Source: an uncultured Porphyromonadaceae bacterium | GTDB taxonomy: Bacteria > Bacteroidota > Bacteroidia > Bacteroidales > Muribaculaceae | Length of the DNA: 56,202 bases | Assembly: GCA_947177575.1 (NCBI GenBank) | Contig: CAMWVA010000004.1 | Span: forward strand, 1 to 56,202 | Reading direction: 5' to 3' | Part shown: in pieces, positions 24,494 to 32,798 of the stretch | How positions within the stretch are numbered: position 1 is the first letter of the stretch | Layout of the letters: the number at the start of each line of letters is the position of its first letter | Notes under the pieces: model-generated | Databases searched by the model: none | What the model saw: only the letters and a program-made list of their open reading frames with translations | What the model was told of the DNA's origin: nothing | Translations under genes and position numbers: made by a program

Positions 24494-25828
24494 CTATCTT
24501 ATACTTTGTAATGTATGTTCAGATTCGTTGGCTGATGAAAGTGAATCGTGCACTATACGGCCTCTTGATACCGTCATCACAGCGTCACCTTTAAGATGCA
24601 TACCTTCAAATGGTGTACTGTGACCCATTGAAACAAATTCAGCAGGGTCAACTGTCCATTCACGGTTAAAATCAACTAACGTCAAATCAGCTGTCGCACC
24701 TTCGCGCAATTCTGTTTCCATCCCTAACAGTCTGCGCGGTGTTATTGACATGACTTCCACAAGACGTTCACGATTCATTAGTCCACTCTCTACCATTACA
24801 GTATTGACAGCACCAAGCGAGGTTTCAAGCCCTACGACACCCATAGCACTCAGTTTCAGTCCGCGACTTTTCTCTTCAGCCGAATGAGGGGCGTGATCAG
24901 TAGCTATCACGTCTACAGTGCCGTCGATTATACCCTGCCGCAGGGCCTCACGGTCACGCAGATCACGTAAAGGAGGATTCATCTTGAAACGCCCATCTTC
25001 CTGAAGGTCACTGTCGCTGAAAGCAAGATAGTGCGGACCGGTCTCACAGCTTACCTGCTGACCGCGTGCTTTGGCACGACGTACGAGTTCGACACTTTCA
25101 GCTGTGGATACATGACATATATGCAGACGACAGCCTGTCTCAGCTGCTAATTCTATATCACGTTTGACCTCAGCCCATTCACTTTCAGAGCATATTCCTT
25201 TATGGTTGTGTTCGCGGGCATAGTTACCGTCATGTATGTAGCCGCCGCGCAACAGCGAGTTGACCTCGCAGTGCACGGCGAAGAGATTTTTATCACCTAA
25301 CGTTTCCATAGCCTGACGCATTGTGTCGGCTTCCTGCACACCGTTACCATCGTCTGAGAATCCGGCTATACGGCTCATATCAATGCCTTCTGCATCAATA
25401 GGAGTATGTCCCTTACGTTCACGTGTGATAGTAAGATAAGGACGCACATCAATGACAGCGTCACGGTCTATGATATCAAGTTGTTGTTGAAGTGTGGAGG
25501 CGCTGTCGGGTGCCGGTAAGACATTAGGCATAGCACATACTGTAGTAAATCCGCCACGCGCAGCAGCACGTGTGCCGCTAGCTATTGTCTCTTTATATCC
25601 GTAGCCGGGTTCGCGTAGGTGGACATGCATATCCACCAGGCCGGGCATCAGATGCAACCCACGGGCATCGATGACCCGCATATCCTTTTCAGGCTCTATG
25701 GCCGGTGCTATCCGGCTTATGACTGTGCCGTCGGTGAGTACGTCGGCATCTTTAAAGCCGCCGTCAAGCCATACCGAGGCTCCCTTTATAAGTAGACGTT
25801 CCTGAGATACGCCGTTTTCTCTGGTCAT
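24494..25828 (-). CDS. pyrC: Dihydroorotase, class I
   Basis: Protein of 444 residues from the ATG at 25828. A longer frame reaches 25951, but that lies upstream of the promoter. An in-frame ATG at 25861 sits inside the terminator hairpin and would add 11 residues. The enzyme cyclises carbamoyl aspartate. Metal motifs: VDMHVHLREPG (about 55-65) and ATDHAPHS (about 311-318), with HCEV and HICHVST between them. First gene of the operon. Confidence 0.93.
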   Translation of the reverse strand: MTRENGVSQERLLIKGASVWLDGGFKDADVLTDGTVISRIAPAIEPEKDMRVIDARGLHLMPGLVDMHVHLREPGYGYKETIASGTRAAARGGFTTVCAMPNVLPAPDSASTLQQQLDIIDRDAVIDVRPYLTITRERKGHTPIDAEGIDMSRIAGFSDDGNGVQEADTMRQAMETLGDKNLFAVHCEVNSLLRGGYIHDGNYAREHNHKGICSESEWAEVKRDIELAAETGCRLHICHVSTAESVELVRRAKARGQQVSCETGPHYLAFSDSDLQEDGRFKMNPPLRDLRDREALRQGIIDGTVDVIATDHAPHSAEEKSRGLKLSAMGVVGLETSLGAVNTVMVESGLMNRERLVEVMSITPRRLLGMETELREGATADLTLVDFNREWTVDPAEFVSMGHSTPFEGMHLKGDAVMTVSRGRIVHDSLSSANESEHTLQSIR

Positions 25829-25840
25829 ACTGACTGTATT

Positions 25841-25878
25841 ATAAAAAAGGAGGCACCTCATACAGATGAGTGTCCTCC
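25841..25878 (-). terminator. Rho-independent terminator in the pyr operon leader (attenuator)
   Basis: On minus-strand RNA, GGAGGACACUCAU (from 25878) pairs with AUGAGGUGCCUCC (to 25849) over a 4-nt loop: 12 bp with one bulged base on each side. UUUUUUAU follows directly. It lies between the promoter and the pyrC start, 13 nt before the ATG, so it can only act as an attenuator. The upstream GCACC could pair with GGUGC of the 3' arm as a weak antiterminator. Confidence 0.7.
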
Positions 25879-25900
25879 GTGTGGTGCGGTATTTCGACGC

Positions 25901-25932
25901 CAAAATTACTACTTTTTTTCCACCCCGCCAAA
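25901..25932 (-). promoter_or_regulatory. pyr operon promoter
   Basis: Minus strand: TTTG (25929-25932), a 20-bp spacer and TAATTTTG (25901-25908), a full match. The start falls near 25896, about 18 nt before the attenuator hairpin and 68 nt before pyrC. Confidence 0.7.
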
Positions 25933-25988
25933 TCCCATCTCCTTTTTTCACTCAAGAAGCCCTAATTCTTAACCTTTTCGCTTATAAT

Positions 25989-26020
25989 TTTGAAAATATC
26001 AGAAATAACTTATATCTTCG
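25989..26020 (+). promoter_or_regulatory. Promoter of the DUF4160/DUF2442 pair
   Basis: TTTG at 25989-25992, 20-bp spacer, TATCTTCG at 26013-26020 (one mismatch to TAnnTTTG), 26 bp before the start codon. Confidence 0.55.
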
Positions 26021-26046
26021 CATGAGTATTAAAATAAAGTTAAGAT

Positions 26047-26298
26047 ATGCCAGAACTTTTTAGATTTTATGGTTTCCTTTTCTTCTTTTATTCTCGTGAA
26101 CATGAACCAATACACGTTCATGTAGAAGGTGCAGGTGGGGTAGCTATATTTGATTACGATGAGAATAGCGACGGCTTCATACTGCGTGAAAAAAGAAATA
26201 TCAAAGCCAACGATTTGAAACGAATAACACAAGTAATTATAGATAACCAAGATATTATAATCAAACGATGGAAGGAGTATTTCGGATGGAGAAGATAA
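26047..26298 (+). CDS. DUF4160 domain protein
   Basis: Protein of 83 residues, the usual size for DUF4160. It shows the family signature EHEPIHVHVEG followed by VAIFDYDEN and a C-terminal helix ending in FGWRR. Function is unproven. Genes of this family are nearly always followed, as here, by a DUF2442 gene, and such pairs have been suspected to be toxin-antitoxin-like. The next gene starts inside this one (13-bp overlap from the ATG at 26286), so translation is probably coupled. Confidence 0.8.
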   Translation: MPELFRFYGFLFFFYSREHEPIHVHVEGAGGVAIFDYDENSDGFILREKRNIKANDLKRITQVIIDNQDIIIKRWKEYFGWRR

Positions 26299-26708
26299 TA
26301 AGAATATGGTTTAAAGACGATGATTTATACGGTGAAGATAGGAACGGAAGAATTTATAAACAATCGCTTTTATGGTATCCGCACCTACGGTCGGCCTCAG
26401 AGAGTGAACGTAAGAAATACGAATTTGGATTAGATGGGATTCACTGGCGTCAGCTTGACGAAGATGTTAGCTTTGAAAGTTTCGGCTATGAAGATGCAGA
26501 ACCAACAGTAATGCAAAGATTCTTTCTCACTCATCCGGAAATAGACGTATGCGAGTTTGCAAAGAGGCTCGATATTAGTCCTACGCTTTTATATAATTAT
26601 ATTAACGGTGTTAAGAAACCAGATAATATAACAGAATCTAAAATCTTAGACTATATACAGAAACTCGGACAAGAAATGATTTGTATCGTTAGCCGACAAT
26701 CGAATTAA
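26286..26708 (+). CDS. DUF2442 domain protein with C-terminal HTH
   Basis: Protein of 140 residues from the ATG at 26286; an in-frame ATG at 26268 would add six residues. The DUF2442 part covers about 1-80, with its hallmark GIHWRQLDEDVSFESF. A DNA-binding HTH follows at about 88-125 (FAKRLDISPTLLYNYINGVK, then KPDNITESKIL). The fusion to an HTH suggests it is the DNA-binding, possibly autoregulatory partner of the DUF4160 protein. The pairing is seen; the toxin-antitoxin role is inference. Confidence 0.75.
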   Translation: MEKIIRIWFKDDDLYGEDRNGRIYKQSLLWYPHLRSASESERKKYEFGLDGIHWRQLDEDVSFESFGYEDAEPTVMQRFFLTHPEIDVCEFAKRLDISPTLLYNYINGVKKPDNITESKILDYIQKLGQEMICIVSRQSN

Positions 26709-26772
26709 TAGAGATAGAAGGTAGGAAAATAGTAGATATTAACGGCTTTTATATTTTTTTGGGTATAAAGTA

Positions 26773-26804
26773 CTTGGCCTTTCCGATAAAACAAGCTAAC
26801 TTTG
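26773..26804 (+). promoter_or_regulatory. Promoter of the Ig-like lipoprotein gene
   Basis: CTTG at 26773-26776, 20-bp spacer, TAACTTTG at 26797-26804. The start codon is at 26988, giving an unusually long leader of about 178 nt. In the leader GTCTG/CAGAC and TGCACC/GGTGCA can pair. Confidence 0.6.
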
Positions 26805-26987
26805 CACCGTTTTTTGAAATAGCGTCTGTCTCAGACAACGCATAATGCACCTGATTTGGTACAATAATGTATCTTTTTACTGGTGCAAACAAATGTGAGA
26901 GCGCAACTTAACTGCCCTACCACACACTTTGATAATTTCAGAATAAATCATCAAATCTAAACTAAATAAACTAAAAAAGTAACAAGT

Positions 26988-27764
26988 ATGAAAAAGTTTG
27001 CTTGGATGCTTGCCCTCGCTCTGCCTGTGGCTGCCACATTCACCTCTTGCGGTGACGACGATGACCAGAAATCAATCACACTCAACGCCTCTACTGCAAG
27101 TGTAAACTATGAGAATACCGTAGAACTTAAAGCTTCTGAGAAGAATGCTGTATGGAGCTCAAGCGATGAGTTTATCGCTACTGTTAACGATAAGGGCGTA
27201 GTAACAGGTCATCACGTAGGTGAGGCTATCATCACTGCCTCTAAAGACGGTGCAAGTGCAAGCTGTAAGCTCACAGTTACCGAGACTAACCACGACTATG
27301 TGCTTCCTCTCATGACATGGAATGCTTCTTACACTGCAGTTAAGAATGCTGTTAATAATCTTGTACTTGACACTGAAAGCAGTAAGGAGAACGAGTTACT
27401 CGTTTATGGTACCGGTTCAGTTGACGGCTTCCCCTGGTACATTTACAACTTTGAGACTAACGGCCTGGCTTCTTCTTCTTTAACTGTTGAATTTACAGAT
27501 GTGGACAGCTATACCGATGTATGCGATTATCTTGACCAGTACTTCAAGCAGATAAGCTTCAATGAGGATACTCTTGTTGCCTCTTATGCTAATGCTAACA
27601 GTGTAGCTGATGCAAAGATTATAGCTGAAGTAAGCGCTGACTTCGAAAATAGTATCGTAACTGCATCGTTTGTGCCTAATAACGGTACTCGTAGCACAGT
27701 TAATGACTTCCGTGCTATCTTCGATACTCACAAAGCTATCGCTGCTCAGAAGGCTAATAAGTAA
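26988..27764 (+). CDS. Lipoprotein with bacterial Ig-like domain
   Basis: Protein of 258 residues. The lipoprotein signal ends in TFTSCGDDDD (Cys21); the acidic run straight after the Cys resembles the surface-export signal of Bacteroidetes lipoproteins. Residues ~28-98 form a BIG2-like Ig domain (WSSSDEFIATVNDKGVVTGH is characteristic). The remaining ~150 residues are a separate domain that I do not recognise (VLPLMTWNASYTAVKNAVNN). Probably a cell-surface protein. Stable high expression is suggested by its own promoter, long leader and regular codon use, but not shown. Confidence 0.8.
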   Translation: MKKFAWMLALALPVAATFTSCGDDDDQKSITLNASTASVNYENTVELKASEKNAVWSSSDEFIATVNDKGVVTGHHVGEAIITASKDGASASCKLTVTETNHDYVLPLMTWNASYTAVKNAVNNLVLDTESSKENELLVYGTGSVDGFPWYIYNFETNGLASSSLTVEFTDVDSYTDVCDYLDQYFKQISFNEDTLVASYANANSVADAKIIAEVSADFENSIVTASFVPNNGTRSTVNDFRAIFDTHKAIAAQKANK

Positions 27765-27817
27765 GTTGATTCCCATAAGCGGATATCTTATATATTAACT
27801 TTTCATCTTTCGAACTC

Positions 27818-28363
27818 ATGAAAAAGTTGTTTTCAGTTTTCTGTGCCGGTGCTTTCGTAGCTCTGGCCACTTCATGCGGTGGCAATAATAATAAAGCTGC
27901 CGAAGATGACGCTACAGTTGTAGCTGCTGAGGAAGTAACTATGACCTGCGATTCATGCAGCGACTGCAACGGTCAGTGCGGTAAAGCTGACTGTACCTGT
28001 GACACTACAGTGACTGTCGCCGGTGTTGTAGAAGAAATCGCAGCTCCTGTAGAGGAGGCTAAGGATAAAGTGGAGGCAGTAGCAAAGGATGCTGCTAACA
28101 AAACTTCTAACGCTGCTAAGAAAGCAACTGATGCTGCTAAAAAAGCAACTGACAAAGCAAAAGATGCTGCTACGAAAGCTGCTGAAGATGCAAAAAAAGC
28201 TGCTGATAAAGCTGTAGATGCAGCTGCTAACAAGGTTAATCAGGCTAAGCAGGCTGCTATCAAGGCCACTAAAGATGCTGAGAACGCTGTTAAAGATGCA
28301 GCTGCTGAGGAAAAAGCTAAGGCTCTCCGTGAGAAAATGAAAAACCGCAATAAGGAGAACTGA
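27818..28363 (+). CDS. Cysteine-cluster lipoprotein with long Ala/Lys helix
   Basis: Protein of 181 residues. Lipoprotein signal VALATSCGGNNN (Cys20). Next comes an acidic linker, then seven cysteines within about 20 residues (TCDSCSDCNGQCGKADCTCD, about 47-66), a spacing that suggests metal binding or disulfides. The rest (about 75-181) is a single predicted amphipathic helix of roughly 11-residue repeats (AKKATDAAKKATDKAKDAAT) like LEA or histone H1-like proteins. It begins 53 bp after the Ig-like lipoprotein gene. Family unknown to me; low complexity makes homology misleading. Confidence 0.75.
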   Translation: MKKLFSVFCAGAFVALATSCGGNNNKAAEDDATVVAAEEVTMTCDSCSDCNGQCGKADCTCDTTVTVAGVVEEIAAPVEEAKDKVEAVAKDAANKTSNAAKKATDAAKKATDKAKDAATKAAEDAKKAADKAVDAAANKVNQAKQAAIKATKDAENAVKDAAAEEKAKALREKMKNRNKEN

Positions 28364-28396
28364 TAAACAGAGTAACCTCCGGGTTACTAATAAATA

Positions 28397-28447
28397 TAAA
28401 ACAGGAAAGACGTCGCAAACAACTATTGCGGCGTCTTTCCTGTTTTA
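28397..28447. terminator. Terminator after the Cys-cluster lipoprotein gene
   Basis: TAAAACAGGAAAGACGTCGC (28397-28416) pairs with 28428-28447 (20 nt) with one G-U, over an 11-nt loop. The 3' arm ends in a short U run, and the A-rich 5' flank would serve the other strand. Confidence 0.75.
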
Positions 28448-28522
28448 TGTGTATCGGCCCCTCCGATATTTCGGATTACTTCCACATTCCTTTTCGGACT
28501 TCCCGCCGAATTTTCTGCCACT

Positions 28523-29956
28523 ATGGAAAAAACTATATCAAAGTCTCAGAATTCCGACCGTCTGCGCGAACTTGCCACCGCACCGGTATGGCGTCTTTTA
28601 GTCAAGTACAGTCTGCCGGCTGTAGTCGGCACTGTAGTCAGTGCTGTATATAACATCATTGACTCAATCGTAATCGGACATGCTATCGACGATCCTAACG
28701 TCGTAGCCGGTATCGCTGTCACATTCCCGGTGATGATGCTCGCCACAGCTCTCGGTATGCTTATCGGTGTCGGTGCAGCTACTCGTATCAGTATCGTAAT
28801 GGGACAGAAAGACAAGCCTATGGCCGAACTGATATTAGGTAACTGTGTTATGCTTACCTGTGGTATCGGTTTGGTCTACATGGGAGCCTTTGCTGCTTTT
28901 CTTAATCCGTTGCTAAAATTATTCGGAGCATCACCCAATTCACTGCCTTACGCACGCGAGTTTCTACTGTGGGTATTGCCCGGTATGGTACTGATGAACC
29001 TTACGTTCTCTTATAACAACGTCATGCGTGCAACAGGTTATCCGGGCAAGGCAATGTTTACCAACATAATAGGCGCTGTCCTAAATGCTATACTTGCACC
29101 TTTGTTTCTCTTCGTATTTAAGTGGGGCATACGTGGTGCAGCTATAGCCACAGACCTTTCTATGGTAGTCACTGCCTTCTTCGTAATGAGTCACTTCTTC
29201 AAGAAATCGAGTGAACTACATTTCGTTCGCGGCACTTTCCGTCTGCACGCAGATGTAATTAAGTCAGTCATATATATTGGTATGGCACCGTTCCTTATCA
29301 GTGTGGCTGGCTCAGCTATCAATGCCATTGTCAATAACTCGTTGCTGAAATATGGTGGTGACGATGCTATAGCTTCAGTAGTAGTGTTCAATCGTTTCGT
29401 CACAATCTTTGTCTTTATCGTAATGGGTATCTGTCAGGGTATGCAACCTATATTAGGTTATAACTACGGTTCCGGGCGTTTCGATCGTCTGTTCCGTACT
29501 CTCTGGTTGGCGGCCGGTACAGCCGTAGTGGTAACAACTACCGGCAGTCTCGTAGGAGCCTTTAACCCACGCACAATAGCCTCGATGTTTATGCAGGACG
29601 AACAGCAGATAACCTGTGCTATCAACTGTCTGAAGATAACTACTATGGGTTTCTGGATGGTAGGTTTTCAGGTCGTATGTACCAACTTTTTCCAGTCGCT
29701 TGGTATGGCTACCAAAGCCGTATTTCTATCACTTACCCGTCAGGTACTGTTTATGATTCCTATGCTTCTTATACTTCCTCCTCGCTTCGGCCTCGACGGA
29801 GTATGGGCTTGTTACCCGATTTGTGACGTTGTAGCCGCTATCGTTGCTGGCTGTATGCTATTCTGGCAAGTACGACACATTAAACGTATGGGCAGCCGTC
29901 TCAACCGTCTTCATACCGAATTGGAAAAAGACAGCGCCATTACTCCTAAAAACTGA
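28523..29956 (+). CDS. MATE-family multidrug/sodium antiporter
   Basis: Protein of 477 residues, full length for MATE, with twelve predicted membrane segments. The first is LVKYSLPAVVGTVVSAVYNI, and the repeat in the second half carries the same SIPA-like start (IGMAPFLISVAGSAINAIVN). The N-terminal motif SIVIGH and the PILGYNYGSGRFDR motif in loop 7 are typical. It exports cationic drugs or metabolites in exchange for Na+ or H+; substrate unknown. Monocistronic, bounded by strong hairpins on both sides. Confidence 0.9.
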   Translation: MEKTISKSQNSDRLRELATAPVWRLLVKYSLPAVVGTVVSAVYNIIDSIVIGHAIDDPNVVAGIAVTFPVMMLATALGMLIGVGAATRISIVMGQKDKPMAELILGNCVMLTCGIGLVYMGAFAAFLNPLLKLFGASPNSLPYAREFLLWVLPGMVLMNLTFSYNNVMRATGYPGKAMFTNIIGAVLNAILAPLFLFVFKWGIRGAAIATDLSMVVTAFFVMSHFFKKSSELHFVRGTFRLHADVIKSVIYIGMAPFLISVAGSAINAIVNNSLLKYGGDDAIASVVVFNRFVTIFVFIVMGICQGMQPILGYNYGSGRFDRLFRTLWLAAGTAVVVTTTGSLVGAFNPRTIASMFMQDEQQITCAINCLKITTMGFWMVGFQVVCTNFFQSLGMATKAVFLSLTRQVLFMIPMLLILPPRFGLDGVWACYPICDVVAAIVAGCMLFWQVRHIKRMGSRLNRLHTELEKDSAITPKN

Positions 29957-29977
29957 ATTTTCTATTTACTAAAGTTC

Positions 29978-30026
29978 AACAGTCAGTCATTCTACTCTTT
30001 ATATTTCAGTAGAATGACTGACTGTT
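29978..30026. terminator. Bidirectional terminator, 19-bp perfect stem
   Basis: AACAGTCAGTCATTCTACT (29978-29996) pairs perfectly with 30008-30026 over an 11-nt loop, between the convergent MATE gene and the ABC operon. Confidence 0.75.
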
Positions 30027-30047
30027 CCAATATTTAATTTTAAAACA

Positions 30048-30635
30048 TTAATTAAGGAGGGTCAACTGTTTGAAAGTACAGTTAACAACTTCAAATAATG
30101 GACTTGCTGACGTGGACACTACCATATCCGAATCAGTGAAATCTTCAACTGTAAGTGCCAGATTACTTTTAGCTCTTATTGTATCGACCCAACCCGCAGG
30201 AACCTCAAGTGTCAGTACGTGTGCGGCATCAGGAGCAATCTCAATATTAGGTCGTATGTTATTCTCCTTCTTAAAACTGTGCATATCAAGTTCGACTTTC
30301 AGGGCAGTCGAGTCGTTGACAATAGTCATATTCTGCTGCCATGCACGGTCCATAACCAATACAGCTTCGGACAGCTGTGGATTCTGACGTACAGTCACTT
30401 TAAGCAACTGATCGCTTCCCTCTTTCTCAGGATTCGCACTTTGAGCCATCAGCCACATGTTGTTTGTTATATCAAATGTGATAAAGAATCCGGTTTTCAC
30501 ACGCACCGTGTCGCCATCAGCTCTCAGAGTCTGGAAGCTGAATTCTATCTTCTTGTATATTACCGCAGGCATCAGGAACGAACCTACCAGTATCACACCT
30601 ATCAGTATTATAAGTATATATGATGTGCGTTTCAT
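30048..30635 (-). CDS. Membrane-anchored protein of unknown function in the ABC/GntR operon
   Basis: Protein of 195 residues. One N-terminal membrane segment (about 5-27) leaves the rest outside the cytoplasm. The C-terminal half (AHVLTLEVPAGWVDTIRAKS, then LALTVEDFTDSDMVVSTSAS) has the repeating short-strand pattern of DUF2807/DUF4097-like beta-helix proteins, which often accompany stress-responsive regulators; the match is by appearance only. Start is 8 bp after the GntR gene stop, last gene of the four-gene operon. Confidence 0.65.
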   Translation of the reverse strand: MKRTSYILIILIGVILVGSFLMPAVIYKKIEFSFQTLRADGDTVRVKTGFFITFDITNNMWLMAQSANPEKEGSDQLLKVTVRQNPQLSEAVLVMDRAWQQNMTIVNDSTALKVELDMHSFKKENNIRPNIEIAPDAAHVLTLEVPAGWVDTIRAKSNLALTVEDFTDSDMVVSTSASPLFEVVNCTFKQLTLLN

Positions 30636-30643
30636 CTCTCTGT

Positions 30644-31018
30644 TTATTTAATGGAATTTAATCTAAGATATTCCTCGTATCTCTCTTTAAGTGTATCGGG
30701 GGTAATACCTAATAGCTGAAGTTCTCTGAAAATTTCAAGCAGACGTTCTCCAAACATATCATGTACTCTCATTTTGCGTATCTCTTCCGGTGCTTCTGTA
30801 CTGACAAAGAATCCTATACCACGACGGTTATAAATGATACCGAGCGAAGAAAGATAATCGTATGCACGCATCATAGTATTCGGATTGACTTGTACCGTAG
30901 CAGCATACTCCCTGACTGAAGGCATCCTGTCATCAGGTTTCAGAACACCTCCCAACACTTCATCACAGATACGATCCACTATCTGCAAATATATAGCCTT
31001 ACTATTTTCTTTAAACAT
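30644..31018 (-). CDS. GntR-family regulator, YtrA type
   Basis: Protein of 124 residues. The winged HTH is at about 10-75 (KPDDRMPSVREYAATVQVNP, then NTMMRAYDYLSSLGIIYNRR). The short helical C-terminus (~45 residues) and absence of a ligand domain place it in the YtrA subfamily, which regulates adjacent ABC transporters, often in response to cell-wall-active antibiotics. It is the third gene behind the transporter it likely controls. A matching palindromic operator lies over the operon start at 32904-32927. Confidence 0.88.
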   Translation of the reverse strand: MFKENSKAIYLQIVDRICDEVLGGVLKPDDRMPSVREYAATVQVNPNTMMRAYDYLSSLGIIYNRRGIGFFVSTEAPEEIRKMRVHDMFGERLLEIFRELQLLGITPDTLKERYEEYLRLNSIK

Positions 31019-31056
31019 ACATCAGTTTCTTTATCCGAACTGTTTAACCCTGTCTG

Positions 31057-31944
31057 TTACCATTTCAGAGCCACTTCGGTCTGTTTCATTCTGGCGTATC
31101 CAAGCCAGTAAAGTAAACACGATGCTACTATCCAACCTATAGCGCTCCATATTATACGGCTTTTTGTCAGTTCGCCCGGATCACTGAAAGCACTCGTTAC
31201 AGAAGCATCACCAAAAAACAGACGCATACCTAATATAGTCATAAGAGCAGCTATCGAAAGAAGTATCATCAACGTACAACTTGTTTTAAAGAATGAATAA
31301 CGAGGCAGATAAATGCTACCTACAGCAAACACAGATTGTAAAAACAGTGTTAATCCGTAAATATCCACCAGCCATTTAGTCGGACGTAAGTAACCTGTAC
31401 CACCTTCAAATTCATTAAGAGTCAACAATCTCCACGGACTTATAATATGCACTTGCGAACCGAAAGGAGTAAAGATGTGCATCAGCAAAACACGGAGTAT
31501 GTCAGCACACATCATACATACGAACCAAGCCACAAAACTGCCTGCTATGTAGATAATAAGCCAAGCTGTCAGTTTTTCTGTTCCTGTAGCCGGTACTGTA
31601 AGCACTTCAAGACGACTCGATTTAGTAGAAAAACGACCATACACCATTGAACCTGCCACAGCAAATAACAGAATCAGTATAAACAATGCCATATTACATT
31701 CCGATCTCCATATTGGATCGAAACCGGGTGTCTGTCTTAACGCGGCATAATTATAACGGTAAGCCGAGAGATGAGTGAGGACAGTAATAAGAATGTTAGC
31801 CGCTATGAGACTGAATAAAGTACCGATGGCATATAGCAGGGTACGACCTTCGATACGACAGTAAAACCGCAGATAAGCTGTCATACGTTCAAAACTGAAA
31901 CTGTCCGTGACTTTACAGTCAGAAGTATTTATGTGGTTATTCAT
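31057..31944 (-). CDS. ABC transporter permease
   Basis: Protein of 295 residues with about six membrane segments (for example LLYAIGTLFSLIAANILITV, LFILILLFAVAGSMVYG, IIWSAIGWIVASCLLYWLG). It resembles ABC-2 type permeases of YtrC/YtrD-like exporters. Its first bases overlap the ATPase gene by 4 bp. Substrate unknown. Confidence 0.8.
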   Translation of the reverse strand: MNNHINTSDCKVTDSFSFERMTAYLRFYCRIEGRTLLYAIGTLFSLIAANILITVLTHLSAYRYNYAALRQTPGFDPIWRSECNMALFILILLFAVAGSMVYGRFSTKSSRLEVLTVPATGTEKLTAWLIIYIAGSFVAWFVCMMCADILRVLLMHIFTPFGSQVHIISPWRLLTLNEFEGGTGYLRPTKWLVDIYGLTLFLQSVFAVGSIYLPRYSFFKTSCTLMILLSIAALMTILGMRLFFGDASVTSAFSDPGELTKSRIIWSAIGWIVASCLLYWLGYARMKQTEVALKW

Positions 31945-32798
31945 AATGATATTTCGGTTGGTTTATCAAAAATCTGATTCAGACGGTCATGATATTTCAG
32001 CGCATAGTCGAACAACAGTTCGAGATTTACGGTGGTTTCGTCATTATCAGTGTTAGGCAACATTACATCATATCCTCCAGGAGCAGGCTGCCAGTATAAT
32101 GCCTGATCACGTACTGCCGCATCTACATTTCGGACAAAACTGAGTCTGCGTTGCAGTTCGTATATTGACGACTCAAATATGATGTTGCGTTCGTTCATTA
32201 TCAACACATGATCAAGCAGCTGCTCAAGATCACGCACCTGATGGGTCGATATTATCATAATACGGTCATCAGTCATTAGTTCGGCACATAATCGGCGAAA
32301 AGCTGCTTTACCCGGTATGTCAAGACCATTGGTAGGTTCGTCCATAAGTACCATAGAGGTATTACAAGCTAATGCAAAACTCATGTACACTTTCTTTTTC
32401 TGTCCCATTGACAGAGCGTTGAGACGTACATTATACTCCATACCGAAAGCATCAAGACAACGGTTAAGTATATCACGGTCAAAACGCGGATAAAATCCGG
32501 ATCGGGCCGAAACGTATGCATCAAGTTTCATATTCGGTAATCCTACCTCTTCCGGTACAAGCATTATGTCGGAAAGAACCGAAGGCGAACGACGTCTTGT
32601 ATTCTGACCATTATAATACACCACTCCCTTATCCGGCAATAACGCTCCCATAATAAGATAAAGTAGCGTTGACTTTCCGGCACCGTTAGGTCCTAACAGC
32701 CCGTAAATGCCACCTTGCTCTATCTCAAGTGAGAAGTCTCTCAGCACCGGTGGTTTACGTAAGCCGTAGTGATAACTGAGATTTTCAATTTTCAACAT
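31941..32798 (-). CDS. ABC transporter ATP-binding protein
   Basis: Protein of 285 residues. Walker A GPNGAGKST (36-44), signature SMGQKKKVY near residue 134 (a variant of LSGGQ, as in YtrB-like ATPases), Walker B VLMDEPTNGLD near 155, and the switch His in IISTHQVRD. The C-terminal ~70 residues beyond the NBD are a short extension of unknown role. First gene of the operon ATPase-permease-GntR-DUF. Confidence 0.9.
   Translation of the reverse strand: MLKIENLSYHYGLRKPPVLRDFSLEIEQGGIYGLLGPNGAGKSTLLYLIMGALLPDKGVVYYNGQNTRRRSPSVLSDIMLVPEEVGLPNMKLDAYVSARSGFYPRFDRDILNRCLDAFGMEYNVRLNALSMGQKKKVYMSFALACNTSMVLMDEPTNGLDIPGKAAFRRLCAELMTDDRIMIISTHQVRDLEQLLDHVLIMNERNIIFESSIYELQRRLSFVRNVDAAVRDQALYWQPAPGGYDVMLPNTDNDETTVNLELLFDYALKYHDRLNQIFDKPTEISL

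Noticed and set aside
25829..25951. Longer pyrC N-terminus beginning at 25951
   Set aside because: The start would lie upstream of the promoter; the extra residues are basic and not family-like.
26022..26063. Short ORF ATG AGT ATT AAA before the DUF4160 gene as a leader peptide
   Set aside because: Its ATG is at or upstream of the predicted transcription start and it overlaps the gene start out of frame.
27973..28233. Open frame on the minus strand opposite the Ala/Lys-rich lipoprotein
   Set aside because: Simple consequence of the repeat composition (Ala/Lys codons read backwards as Ala/Phe/Ser).
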